A stretch of 55,777 bases of DNA from an uncultured Coriobacteriaceae bacterium (GTDB lineage: Bacteria > Actinomycetota > Coriobacteriia > Coriobacteriales > Atopobiaceae). How positions within the stretch are numbered: the first letter of the stretch is position 1; every line of letters begins with the position of its first letter. Positions 1 through 7,632 of this stretch are shown one piece after another. A model generated the notes under the pieces. It made no database searches, was not told the origin of the DNA, and saw only the letters and a program-made list of their open reading frames with translations. The position numbers were made by a program, and so were the translations under genes. The stretch is from NCBI GenBank assembly GCA_902803315.1, contig CADCPM010000026.1, forward strand, positions 1 to 55,777, given 5' to 3'.

Positions 1-105
1 CTGCTTTGCCTGTACCCAAGCGCCCTCCTCGGGAATGGGTGCAGGTCCGTGGTATGCACCCTTGGTTACGGGGCACATCTTCTCCACTTCTGACGAATAC
101 TCCAT
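1..105 (-). CDS. N-terminus of a putative NifU-like Fe-S cluster scaffold protein (partial)
   Basis: Only the first 35 codons are inside the window; the gene runs off the left edge. The start ATG (complement of 103-105) is preceded by a good ribosome binding site, GGAGAGGAG. The visible peptide contains CPVTKGAYHGPAPIPEEG followed by a WVQAKQ stretch. From memory this resembles the start of a small anaerobe protein often annotated as an iron-sulfur cluster assembly scaffold that sits beside the GGGtGRT protein gene in Clostridia and Coriobacteriia. Only this short stretch supports the call, so the name is tentative. A short hairpin covers part of the ribosome binding site (see separate entry). 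Confidence 0.5.
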   Translation of the reverse strand, partial: MEYSSEVEKMCPVTKGAYHGPAPIPEEGAWVQAKQ

Positions 106-462
106 GAAAGCTCCTCTCCACAAATCCTGTGGGGAGCCCCATAGCACCCCACCATTTGCACAGCTGAAATGATGATAGATGCAAACCGGAGCAAAAGAGT
201 TGAGACGGGCGAACCAATCCGCAAATGGACTAAATCGGGCTGTGGGATGCTAAAACCGATGACGGTGAAAGCCGAATGACGATGGCTCGGATGAAATATC
301 GTCTTCGACTGTGGATCGGAATGCATGATAGCGCGGAGCTGTTTGCGAGGTGGTATGTCCGTGAGCCGTAACGCGACATTGCACGCATAGTGCAAAGCGC
401 GCTTGTGTCTGCGCGGCGCCACGCGCCTGCTATACTCGATTGAGTCTACGAAAGGGGTTCTT
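106..462. other. Divergent intergenic region
   Basis: This gap of about 350 bases separates the - strand gene ending the left edge from the + strand DJ-1 gene. It should hold promoters for both. On the + side a -10-like TATACT is at 431-436, 27 bases before the DJ-1 start; no convincing -35 is seen at the usual spacing. On the - side a small hairpin lies at 114-136. An open frame on the - strand (66-635) has no ribosome binding site or recognisable motif and runs into the DJ-1 gene, so it is not called. Confidence 0.5.
114..136 (-). promoter_or_regulatory. Hairpin overlapping a ribosome binding site
   Basis: In the - strand transcript CTCCCCACA pairs with TGTGGAGAG around a 5-nt loop, with one wobble pair. 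The 3' arm contains part of the GGAGAGGAG ribosome binding site of the gene starting at 105. The pairing is visible directly; a role in limiting translation is inference. Confidence 0.35.
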
Positions 463-1044
463 ATGACAAAGCCTACCGTTGCTCTGTTCCTTGCGCCTGG
501 ATGCGAGGAGATCGAGGCGCTTACCGTCGCCGACATCCTGTTTCGCGCGGGCATTGCCTGCGACACGATTTCGGTTGCCGAGGGTCGTGAGGTTACGTCC
601 TCGCACAACGTGACCATAATCGCAGACAAACACATCGATGAGGCCGACCTTGACGCCTACGATATGCTCGTGCTGCCAGGAGGCCTTCCCGGCACACCCA
701 ACCTGCACGCAAACGCCAAGCTTATGGATGCGGTGCATGCGTTCGCGAAAGCGGACCGTCCGCTTTCTGCCATCTGCGCGGCACCCTCGATCTTTGCCGA
801 GGAAGGGCTGCTCAAGGGTCGCCGTGCCACAAGCAATCCCGGCTTCCAGCATGTGCTTGCAGAACAAGGCGCCGAGCTCGTGGCCGACGAGCCCGTAGTG
901 GTGGACGGTAACTTTACCACCAGCCAGGGCATGGGTACGGCCATTGACTTTGCGTTGGAGATCGTGCGTCGCTTCCAGGGCGACGATGCCGTGGAGGATA
1001 TGAAACCCAAGATCGTCTACTGGGACAAGTGCAAGTGTTCGTAA
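463..1044 (+). CDS. DJ-1/PfpI (ThiJ/YajL) family protein
   Basis: This 193-residue protein has the family's usual size and begins MTKPTVALFLAPGCEEIEAL, where the conserved glutamate (EE in GCEEIE) precedes the active site. The nucleophile elbow is SAICAAPSIFAEEG, with cysteine in the DJ-1 position. The family includes glyoxalase III/deglycase-like and redox-sensing proteins acting in the cytoplasm; the exact substrate cannot be read from sequence. ATG at 463 is preferred over upstream in-frame starts because the homologous part begins there and AAAGGGG lies about 8 bases before it. Its end overlaps the next gene by 16 bases, suggesting co-transcription with the EamA transporter. Confidence 0.88.
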   Translation: MTKPTVALFLAPGCEEIEALTVADILFRAGIACDTISVAEGREVTSSHNVTIIADKHIDEADLDAYDMLVLPGGLPGTPNLHANAKLMDAVHAFAKADRPLSAICAAPSIFAEEGLLKGRRATSNPGFQHVLAEQGAELVADEPVVVDGNFTTSQGMGTAIDFALEIVRRFQGDDAVEDMKPKIVYWDKCKCS

Positions 1045-1940
1045 CAGAGGCCCGCGAGCGCCGGACGCCTTACAAGCTCATGCTCGTTGCAGCCGCCCTC
1101 CTGTGGGGCGGCTCCTTTGTGGTTATAAAAGATACCCTGAACGACATATCCCCCGCTTGGCTTCTGGGGATACGCTTCGTGCTGTCGGGCTTGATTATGA
1201 CCTTACTGTTCTTCCCCCGGCTTAGGCAGTCGCTAAACAAAAGCAGCCTTTGCGCGGCGGTTGCGTTGGGTGTGACGGGAGGTCTGGGCTACCTCATACA
1301 GAACCTCGGACTGGTGGACACTACCCCCGGTCACAACGCCTTCCTTACGGCAACCTATTGCGTAATGGTGCCATTTCTGCACTGGGTCGTGGCGCGTGTT
1401 CGGCCGACGCTGGCCAATGTGGTAGCGGCCGTGGTTGCGGTGGCGGGAATCGGGGCTTTGTCATTGGGCGCAGAGGACCCGTTTTCTTTGCGCTGGGGTG
1501 ACTGGATGACGTTGGGCGGAGCCTTTTGGTTTGCGGTGCAAATTGAGGTAATGGTGCGCGCGGCGCGGGGTCGCGACATCGTTGCCCTCACTACGATTGA
1601 GTTTTACGTGATGGGCTTGCTGTGCCTGGGGTACGGGCTTTTCTTTGAGGCTCCACCCGACCTACAGGTCTTCGCAAGCGGTGGCTTTTGGCTGTCCATG
1701 GGATACCTGGTGCTTTTGTCTTCGTGTTTGTGCACGGTGTTCCAGAACGTGGGGCAAGCGCACGTTCCGCCTGCCCAGGCCTCGTTGCTGCTTTCGTTGG
1801 AGAGCGTCTTTGGCGTACTGTTTAGCGTGGTGCTTTACGGGGAGCCGCTAACGCTGCAGCTTGGCGTAGGCTTCTCGCTCGTGTTTGGGGCGGTGCTGCT
1901 CAGTGAGCTCGCCCCGGCGCTTGGCCCAAGGCGAGAGTAG
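1029..1940 (+). CDS. EamA/DMT superfamily transporter
   Basis: A 303-residue, very hydrophobic protein with about ten membrane segments and the two EamA repeats expected of the drug/metabolite transporter superfamily. The first helix contains the typical LLWGGSFVVIKD signature. Later segments such as LSSCLCTVFQNVGQAH and PAQASLLLSLESVFGVLFS match the second EamA half. These proteins export or import small metabolites through the inner membrane; the substrate is unknown. The start is uncertain: GTG at 1029 overlaps the DJ-1 gene by 16 bases, GTG at 1035 is also possible, and no strong ribosome binding site is visible, which fits translational coupling. Confidence 0.85.
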   Translation: MQVFVTEARERRTPYKLMLVAAALLWGGSFVVIKDTLNDISPAWLLGIRFVLSGLIMTLLFFPRLRQSLNKSSLCAAVALGVTGGLGYLIQNLGLVDTTPGHNAFLTATYCVMVPFLHWVVARVRPTLANVVAAVVAVAGIGALSLGAEDPFSLRWGDWMTLGGAFWFAVQIEVMVRAARGRDIVALTTIEFYVMGLLCLGYGLFFEAPPDLQVFASGGFWLSMGYLVLLSSCLCTVFQNVGQAHVPPAQASLLLSLESVFGVLFSVVLYGEPLTLQLGVGFSLVFGAVLLSELAPALGPRRE

Positions 1941-1993
1941 TCAAGCGTCGCACGCTGAGGTTGTCAAGGAGCCAGTCTGACGGCGTTGGGTTT

Positions 1994-2258
1994 GCCCACA
2001 CGCGCCACCGCGCCAACCCGCATGCGGCGACTCACGAAGCGAGCGAGCGAAGCGAGCGCGGAGTCGCATGCGGGTCGGCACGGTGGCGCGTGTGGGCGAA
2101 GCGAGCGCGGAGCCGCATGCGGCCGACGTGGGGCGGGAGACACGAACGGCTGTGCATCCGTCGGCCCGCCAAGCGGCGACTCACGAAGTGAGCGAGCGAA
2201 GCGAGCGCGGAGTCGCATGCGGGTCGGCACGGGGCGCGTGCGAGCAAGTATGCGCGCT
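1994..2258. repeat. Stacked intergenic hairpin elements (GCGAGCGAAGCGAGCG family)
   Basis: The 401-base gap between the EamA gene and the helicase holds one full copy, one broken copy and a second core of a dispersed repeat. The full copy is 1994-2097. Its outer arms, 1994-2010 and 2081-2097, are perfectly complementary over 17 bases, with a second paired block around CCCGCATGCG. The loop is the conserved core ACTCACGAAGCGAGCGAGCG and following bases. A core fragment without its left half follows at 2098-2120. A further core at 2180-2212 has weaker arms. Several ORFs rich in Ser-Glu-Arg cross this region and are artefacts of the repeat. Confidence 0.85.
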
Positions 2259-2275
2259 CTTGTTGTCGTGAGCGC

Positions 2276-2304
2276 TTGTGGTTTTGTCTCTGAAGGGATA
2301 CGCT
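2276..2304 (+). promoter_or_regulatory. Candidate promoter of the SNF2 helicase gene
   Basis: TTGTGG (2276-2281) and TACGCT (2299-2304) are 17 bases apart and lie about 40 bases before the helicase start, just after the repeat block. Both boxes deviate from consensus, so this is a weak prediction. Confidence 0.35.
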
Positions 2305-2341
2305 AAAAGACTCACGTCAGATACGTATGCGAGGTGGTGGC

Positions 2342-5300
2342 ATGCTTTCGCGAACGACGATAGAGCGCCTATGCAAGCCCGTGGTATTGCGCCGCGCGCG
2401 ACGCATGGTGGAGGACGGCGAGCGAATCTTTCGTAGGGCATGTCGTTTTGACGAGGGGGAGACGATCCTTAGCGCGCGGGTGGATTCAAGCTCGAGCTGG
2501 GATGAGGCACACCATACGATGGTGGTGGTTGACGAGGAGGGCGACTGCGTCACGTACCATGAATGTGATTGCAGGCCTTCGTACGCCACAGACAGCCCCT
2601 GCGATCACGTCGCGGCACTTCTTCTTGACTTTGTGGAAAACCCAGGTGGCTATGAGGGTTACGACACGCGAGACCAACTGATTACCTCGCGCGGCGTGCT
2701 TCGCCTGATCGAGGCGTCGGAAGCGATGCCCTCGCGGACGAATGAGGCCGCCTCGGAGCCAGGCCCTGCGACAGTTCGTCTTGAGGCCACCCTTTCGTAT
2801 GAGGCGGGTTTTGACGTTCGCTTTAAGATTGTGGGCTCTCGGGGAGTTTATGCCCTTAAATCCATAAGCGAATTCGTGGAGCACGTCGAGGATTGCGAGT
2901 TTGTCTCGTACGGCAAGAGCCTCGCGTTTGAACACACCTCGCGAAGCTTTAGCCTTCAGGCGCGAGGTGTTGTGGACTTTTTGGTGCGCGCCATTCAAAA
3001 CAGACGTGCGTTCATGCGAGAGCGCGTTATCGCAAGGGGTGTACGCAGTACGTCGTCAGGCCTCCCGCAACGGGAGATGCACCTTTCGGTGCCGGAGCTG
3101 TGGGAGTTGCTGGCGCTCTACGAGGATGGCGGCATACTGTTTGAGGATTGCTCTGCCTCACCCGTGGGAGATCCATCGGCGCATCGCATGGACATTGTTC
3201 AGGCAGATCCACACATAAACGTGCGCGTTGAGTCGGTTGAAGGTGGCTTTGAGCTTGGCAGTGGCGAAGAGACGCGAGTCGTTGCGGTTGGTCAGAGGTT
3301 GCTGGCGTGGGATGCGGAGACGCTCTATTGCTGCTCGGAGCTGTTTGCGCGCAATGCCGACCTGCTGTGCGCGCTCTTTGCAAATCCCCACGAGCCTATG
3401 GCCGTGGCGGATGCAGACGTTCCAAGGTTCTGTTCCTCGGTGCTGAGGCAACTTGACTCCTGTGTGGACGTTGTGATTCCCGAGCGTCTTGAGCGTCTGC
3501 GTCCGCGTGAGTGTGAGCTGCGATTCTTTTTGGACTATGACCCTCGTAGGTCGCTGGTCACTTGTGACGCGCGTGCTGCATATGGGGACGACGAGGTGGC
3601 ACTGTTGGGTTCCGCACAAATGGATGTATTGCAAGAGGGGCCGTCCGGACCGGTGCGTGATCTTCGTGCGGAGGCAAGGGGCCGCGAAGTGTTGAGGCGC
3701 TATTTCGCAACAAGAGACGGTATGGCGTATGCGCAGGTTGCGGGAGAAGATCTTGGCGTTATCGTTTATGAGGGGGTCTTAGCGCTGCAGGAGGTGGGAA
3801 CGGTGTTTGCATACCCTGCCTTCGAACGGTTGCGCTGTACGGTGCGACCTCGTGTGCGTGTGGGACTAAGCGTTCATTCGCGGCTTTTGGATCTTGAGAT
3901 GAAATTGGAGGAGCTGCCGCAGGAGGAGCTTGCCAGCCTGCTTGAAAGCTATAAGTCGGGACGCTCTTATCACCAGCTCTCTGATGGGACCGTGCTCCGT
4001 ATGAGCGACGCCGACTTAGAGCAGGCGGGATTGGTGGCCGAGGAGCTTGAGCTTACGTCGCGTCAGCTCGATATGCCCCAGCAGCTCCCGGCGTATCGAG
4101 CCCTCATGCTGGACTCTTTGATGGACGACGAGCTGAAGGACGAGACGTTTCGTTCGTACCTGGACGGACTGCGTTCTGTGGACATGGGCACAATCGTTCC
4201 TCCCGCGACGTTGGAAGGCGTCCTGAGGTCGTACCAGGTGGAAGGGTTCCGTTGGCTGAGCGGTTTGGCCCTGCTGGGATTGGGTGGTGTGCTTGCCGAT
4301 GAAATGGGCCTGGGAAAATCAGTACAACTCATTGCCTATCTTCTTGCACACGTGGCAGACATTCGAAAAACGGGTCCTTCCCTGATCGTGTGCCCCTCGT
4401 CGCTGGTCTACAACTGGGAGGCCGAATGCGCAAAGTTTGCGCCTGAACTGCGCGTGCGGGTAATAGCCGGAACGCCTCAGGAGCGCGCGACGCTAAGAGG
4501 CAAAACCGACACGGACGTATTTGTGACCTCGTACGACCTGCTCCGGCGTGACGTAGAGGACTATGAGCACCTCTCTTTATGGTGTGTCGCGCTCGACGAA
4601 GCTCAGTACATTAAGAATCCTGCGACGCAGTCGGCACAGGCGGTCAAGCGACTTACCGCCAAAAACCGCGTGGCCCTAACGGGCACGCCCGTGGAGAACC
4701 GCCTTTCGGAGCTGTGGAGCATCTTCGACTTCCTTATGCCCGGCCTTTTGGGAAGCTATGGTCACTTTAGGGAGCGCTTCGAGCGTCCCATCGTAGAGGA
4801 CCAGGACGATGAGGTTGCGGAGTGCCTGCGTGAGGCGTTGCGACCCTTTATCCTCAGGCGTACCAAGCGCGCCGTGGCAACCGACCTTCCCGAGAAGATC
4901 GAGCAGCTGGTTCGCACTCACATGGGATCTGATCAGCGGAAGCTCTATGATGCCCAGGTTCAGGAAGTGCGCAACATGGTGACTGAACAGGGCGAATCGT
5001 TTGGTAGAGGCAAGTTCCAAGTGCTCGCCCTTCTAACGCGTCTGCGTCAGATCTGCTGTGACCCCGCGCTTCTGTATGAAGGCTACGACGCGGGCTCATG
5101 CAAGACGGAGGCTATACTTACGCTGATAGACCGCGTTGTAGACGCAGGTGAGAAGATGCTGATCTTCTCGCAGTTTACAAGCTATCTCGACGTTCTTGCG
5201 GCAGAGCTGGACCGACTCGGGATTGGCTACTATACGATCGTGGGAAGCACCCCCTCGGCGCGCCGCCTTGAGCTCGTTGATGCGTTTAACCACGACAACA

Positions 5301-5611
5301 CGCCCGTGTTCCTCATATCGCTTAAGGCAGGAGGCACCGGTTTGAACCTAACGGGAGCAACGGTGGTCGTCCATGCGGATCCATGGTGGAACGAGGCGGC
5401 GCAGAACCAAGCGACAGACCGAGCGCATCGAATTGGACAAACACGCGAGGTTACCGTATACAAGGTAATTGCCTCTCAAACCATCGAGGAGCGCATCGTG
5501 GAGTTGCAGCGTACTAAGGCAGAGCTTGCCGATGCGGTTGTGCAGGGTGACGTAAGCAGCGTCTCGCTGGCCTCGCTTACGCGCGAGGATCTGGAGGACT
5601 TGCTGCGATAG
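2342..5611 (+). CDS. SWIM zinc-finger SNF2-family helicase/ATPase
   Basis: A 1089-residue protein. The N-terminal quarter carries a SWIM zinc finger (C-D-C near residue 80, then CDHVAALLLDF), and the middle is a poorly conserved bacterial SNF2-associated region. The C-terminal half is the two-lobed SNF2 motor: Walker A region LADEMGLGKSVQLIAYLL, DEAQ box (ALDEAQYIKNP), motif III (ALTGTPVENRLSELWSIFDF), and helicase C motifs SLKAGGTGLNLTGA and DRAHRIGQ. The family remodels protein-DNA complexes using ATP; its role in bacteria is poorly known. ATG 2342 is chosen because GAGGTGG lies just before it; ATG 2327 is an in-frame alternative. The gene stands alone between two hairpin elements. Confidence 0.92.
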   Translation: MLSRTTIERLCKPVVLRRARRMVEDGERIFRRACRFDEGETILSARVDSSSSWDEAHHTMVVVDEEGDCVTYHECDCRPSYATDSPCDHVAALLLDFVENPGGYEGYDTRDQLITSRGVLRLIEASEAMPSRTNEAASEPGPATVRLEATLSYEAGFDVRFKIVGSRGVYALKSISEFVEHVEDCEFVSYGKSLAFEHTSRSFSLQARGVVDFLVRAIQNRRAFMRERVIARGVRSTSSGLPQREMHLSVPELWELLALYEDGGILFEDCSASPVGDPSAHRMDIVQADPHINVRVESVEGGFELGSGEETRVVAVGQRLLAWDAETLYCCSELFARNADLLCALFANPHEPMAVADADVPRFCSSVLRQLDSCVDVVIPERLERLRPRECELRFFLDYDPRRSLVTCDARAAYGDDEVALLGSAQMDVLQEGPSGPVRDLRAEARGREVLRRYFATRDGMAYAQVAGEDLGVIVYEGVLALQEVGTVFAYPAFERLRCTVRPRVRVGLSVHSRLLDLEMKLEELPQEELASLLESYKSGRSYHQLSDGTVLRMSDADLEQAGLVAEELELTSRQLDMPQQLPAYRALMLDSLMDDELKDETFRSYLDGLRSVDMGTIVPPATLEGVLRSYQVEGFRWLSGLALLGLGGVLADEMGLGKSVQLIAYLLAHVADIRKTGPSLIVCPSSLVYNWEAECAKFAPELRVRVIAGTPQERATLRGKTDTDVFVTSYDLLRRDVEDYEHLSLWCVALDEAQYIKNPATQSAQAVKRLTAKNRVALTGTPVENRLSELWSIFDFLMPGLLGSYGHFRERFERPIVEDQDDEVAECLREALRPFILRRTKRAVATDLPEKIEQLVRTHMGSDQRKLYDAQVQEVRNMVTEQGESFGRGKFQVLALLTRLRQICCDPALLYEGYDAGSCKTEAILTLIDRVVDAGEKMLIFSQFTSYLDVLAAELDRLGIGYYTIVGSTPSARRLELVDAFNHDNTPVFLISLKAGGTGLNLTGATVVVHADPWWNEAAQNQATDRAHRIGQTREVTVYKVIASQTIEERIVELQRTKAELADAVVQGDVSSVSLASLTREDLEDLLR

Positions 5612-5618
5612 GAGGTGG

Positions 5619-5693
5619 ACCCTAGGTAGGGGGTACTCCCCAAGTTGGGATTTTCCGAAAACCCCAACTTGGGGACTGCCCCCTACCTAGGGT
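5619..5693. terminator. Long hairpin after the helicase gene
   Basis: The arms 5619-5649 and 5662-5693 pair almost perfectly: ACCCTAGGTAGGGGG pairs with CCCCCTACCTAGGGT, and CCCCAAGTTGGG with CCCCAACTTGGGG. It begins eight bases after the stop codon. There is no T-run after it, so it is not a classical intrinsic terminator. The inner stem is shared with the hairpin at 18484-18556. Confidence 0.7.
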
Positions 5694-5730
5694 GTCAAAG
5701 CGCGCTGACCCCTTTTGCCCCTTTGTAAGA

Positions 5731-5829
5731 TCCCCGCGCTGAGGCGCAGCCCGCAAGTGGTGACTCACGAAGTGAGCGATCGAAGCAAGCGCGGAGAAGC
5801 ATGCGGGGCGTGTCTCAGCGCAGGGGGAT
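5731..5829. repeat. Intergenic hairpin element copy (5.7 kb)
   Basis: The core ACTCACGAAGTGAGCGATCG and following bases lies between arms CCCCGCGCTGAG (left) and CTCAGCGCAGGGG (right), with further pairing next to CCCGCA/GCATGCGGG. The core has drifted (GATCGAAGCAAGCG), so this is an older or degraded copy. With the hairpin at 5619 it fills the 319-base gap before the next gene. A -10-like TATATT lies at 5893-5898. Confidence 0.8.
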
Positions 5830-5930
5830 ATCCATAGTCGTTACCTTGTTGTGGTTTTTGCCAGAGATGCATGGGTGGGCGGTCAATGTGGGTATATTCT
5901 CTTATCCGCTTGTGAATTTGGGAGGTCCCT

Positions 5931-6341
5931 ATGGAAAAGAAGGGCTTTGATCAAAAGGTTGCATCATGGTTCCGCGGCCGAAACGGTACGGATGAGCTAT
6001 CCACATGCGTTATCGTGGTTGCATTTATAGTTGTTATTGCAAATATTTTCTTGCGTTCGCTTGTGCTAACCGTCATTGCTACCGCACTCATAGTCTATGC
6101 GCTGTTCCGCATGATGTCCAAGAACCTTGAGGCACGCGAAAACGAGAACGGCGTCTTTACCGAGTTTATTGGCCCCGTGCGTCCTTGGCTCCGCAATCCC
6201 GCCCAAGCCATGGGCGAGGCTCGAGCCTATAAGCACTTCAAATGCCCCGAGTGCGGGCAGCGCGTACGCGTTCCAAGGGGCAAGGGCAAGATTCGCGTTC
6301 GTTGTCCGCAATGCCAAACGAAGTTCGATGCACGCTCTTAG
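5931..6341 (+). CDS. Small membrane protein with C-terminal zinc ribbon
   Basis: A 136-residue protein not assigned to a named family. Residues about 22-65 form two adjacent membrane helices (CVIVVAFIVVIANIFLRSL and the following LTVIATALIVYALF). The C-terminus carries CPECGQRVRVPRGKGKIRV followed by RCPQCQTKF, a four-cysteine zinc ribbon of the type seen in zinc-ribbon leader domains. GGGAGG precedes the ATG. It is 12 bases before coaE and may share its transcript. The visible parts suggest a membrane-anchored nucleic-acid- or protein-binding ribbon on the cytoplasmic side; that is inference. Confidence 0.75.
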   Translation: MEKKGFDQKVASWFRGRNGTDELSTCVIVVAFIVVIANIFLRSLVLTVIATALIVYALFRMMSKNLEARENENGVFTEFIGPVRPWLRNPAQAMGEARAYKHFKCPECGQRVRVPRGKGKIRVRCPQCQTKFDARS

Positions 6342-6353
6342 GTTTGGTGGAGT

Positions 6354-6971
6354 ATGTACGTTATCTTTCTTGCGGGGGGGATAGCCTCAGGTAAGTCCAC
6401 GGTTGCGCAAGAGCTGCGCGACCGCGGTGCCTGCTGCGTCGATCTTGACGTTTTGTCGCGCGAGGCCACAGCGCCTGGCTCGGATGCCCTCGCTCAGATC
6501 GCGCGTGAGTTTGGCGCGGACGTTCTGGACGAGGAAGGCAACTTGCGTCGCAACGCGCTGGCACAGCGGGCCTTTTGCTCCGAGGAGCGGACTCGCGAGC
6601 TAGAGAGGATCGTGCATCCGTACATTCGCACGCTGCTATGCGAGTGGTTGGACAACAATCGCGAGCAGGGCATTTGCGTTGTGGAGATACCCCTGCTCGA
6701 CCGCGTGGAGGATCTTGTGCCCATGGCGGATGAGGTCTTGTGCGTGACTTGTCCCGTTGAGGTGCGTCGCGAGCGCGCCATAGGACGGGGCATGGATGGC
6801 AAGGACTTTGACGCGCGGGCGAGCAAACAGGCAAGCGATGCCTATTTGGACGAGCATGGCACGTCGTTCATACGGAATGTGGGAACGAGGGCCGAACTCC
6901 AACATGAAATCAATCGGTGGTGGGAGGGTGCGCTCAAGCGCGCAGCGGCTCCCAGCGCTTCGATAAGCTGA
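6354..6971 (+). CDS. coaE: Dephospho-CoA kinase
   Basis: CoaE phosphorylates the 3'-OH of dephospho-CoA with ATP, the last step of coenzyme A synthesis, in the cytoplasm. The 205-residue length is normal. The P-loop GGIASGKST is at residues 8-16, followed by the conserved D-V-L-S-R-E substrate segment (CVDLDVLSREATAPGS) and the lid region with VEIPLLDR. GGTGG precedes the ATG. It lies between the zinc-ribbon membrane gene and a lytic transglycosylase gene 13 bases downstream, probably in one operon. Confidence 0.93.
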   Translation: MYVIFLAGGIASGKSTVAQELRDRGACCVDLDVLSREATAPGSDALAQIAREFGADVLDEEGNLRRNALAQRAFCSEERTRELERIVHPYIRTLLCEWLDNNREQGICVVEIPLLDRVEDLVPMADEVLCVTCPVEVRRERAIGRGMDGKDFDARASKQASDAYLDEHGTSFIRNVGTRAELQHEINRWWEGALKRAAAPSASIS

Positions 6972-6984
6972 TGCGAGGTAACAG

Positions 6985-7584
6985 ATGAACATTAGGAACG
7001 CGCGTTTCTTCAGGTGGTATAGGACCCTTCCCATCGTACTCATGGTGCTCATGCTGGCACTATCTTTGGGCATTGACTATCTTCCTTCGAACATGGTGCG
7101 CAGCCTTTTCTTTCCCGTGAGCTATGGCGAGCGCATTGACGATGCGGCCAAGCGTTACGGTGTGGACGAGCACCTTGTTGCGGCGGTGATTCGCTGTGAG
7201 TCCGGATGGAACGATACGGCGCAGAGCCGTGCGGGTGCGGTGGGGCTTATGCAGCTGATGCCAGACACGGCGCGCAACATTTCCGACATGGGCATGGTGG
7301 ACACGAACAAGTACAACCCGTCAAATCTCACCGACCCTGCTACCAACATTGAGTACGGAACGGCATGGCTGAGCTACCTCCAATCCGAGCTTTCCACGAC
7401 CGATGAGGTTATTGCGGCATACAACGCAGGGTTGGGCACGGTTCGCAACTGGCTTGCGGAGCCAGGGTCCGAAGGCATTCCGGACGCCATTACGTATCCC
7501 GAAACGACGCATTACGTAAAGCGCGTGAACGAGGCGCTGCGACAGTACTCCAAATACTATCCGGATGGCATGAACGTGAGCTAG
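6985..7584 (+). CDS. Membrane-anchored lytic transglycosylase (SLT domain)
   Basis: A 199-residue protein with one N-terminal membrane helix (about residues 12-32) and a single Slt70-type lysozyme fold. The catalytic glutamate is in IRCESGWNDTAQSRAGAVGL, followed by the MQLMP motif, the GTAWLSYL segment and AAYNAGLGTV. All are hallmarks of soluble lytic transglycosylase family 1. Such enzymes cleave the MurNAc-GlcNAc bond of peptidoglycan outside the membrane, producing anhydro-MurNAc. It follows coaE by 13 bases. Confidence 0.92.
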   Translation: MNIRNARFFRWYRTLPIVLMVLMLALSLGIDYLPSNMVRSLFFPVSYGERIDDAAKRYGVDEHLVAAVIRCESGWNDTAQSRAGAVGLMQLMPDTARNISDMGMVDTNKYNPSNLTDPATNIEYGTAWLSYLQSELSTTDEVIAAYNAGLGTVRNWLAEPGSEGIPDAITYPETTHYVKRVNEALRQYSKYYPDGMNVS

Positions 7585-7632
7585 CGCACGCGCCCTTCTC
7601 GCAGGGCCCATTGCGTGGTTTGGAGAGAGACT

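Noticed and set aside
1961..2306. Overlapping small ORFs on both strands rich in Ser-Glu-Arg
   Set aside because: They are translations of the GCGAGCGAAGCGAGCG repeat; there is no ribosome binding site and no protein family. The same peptides recur at the other repeat copies (49.6 and 52.0 kb).
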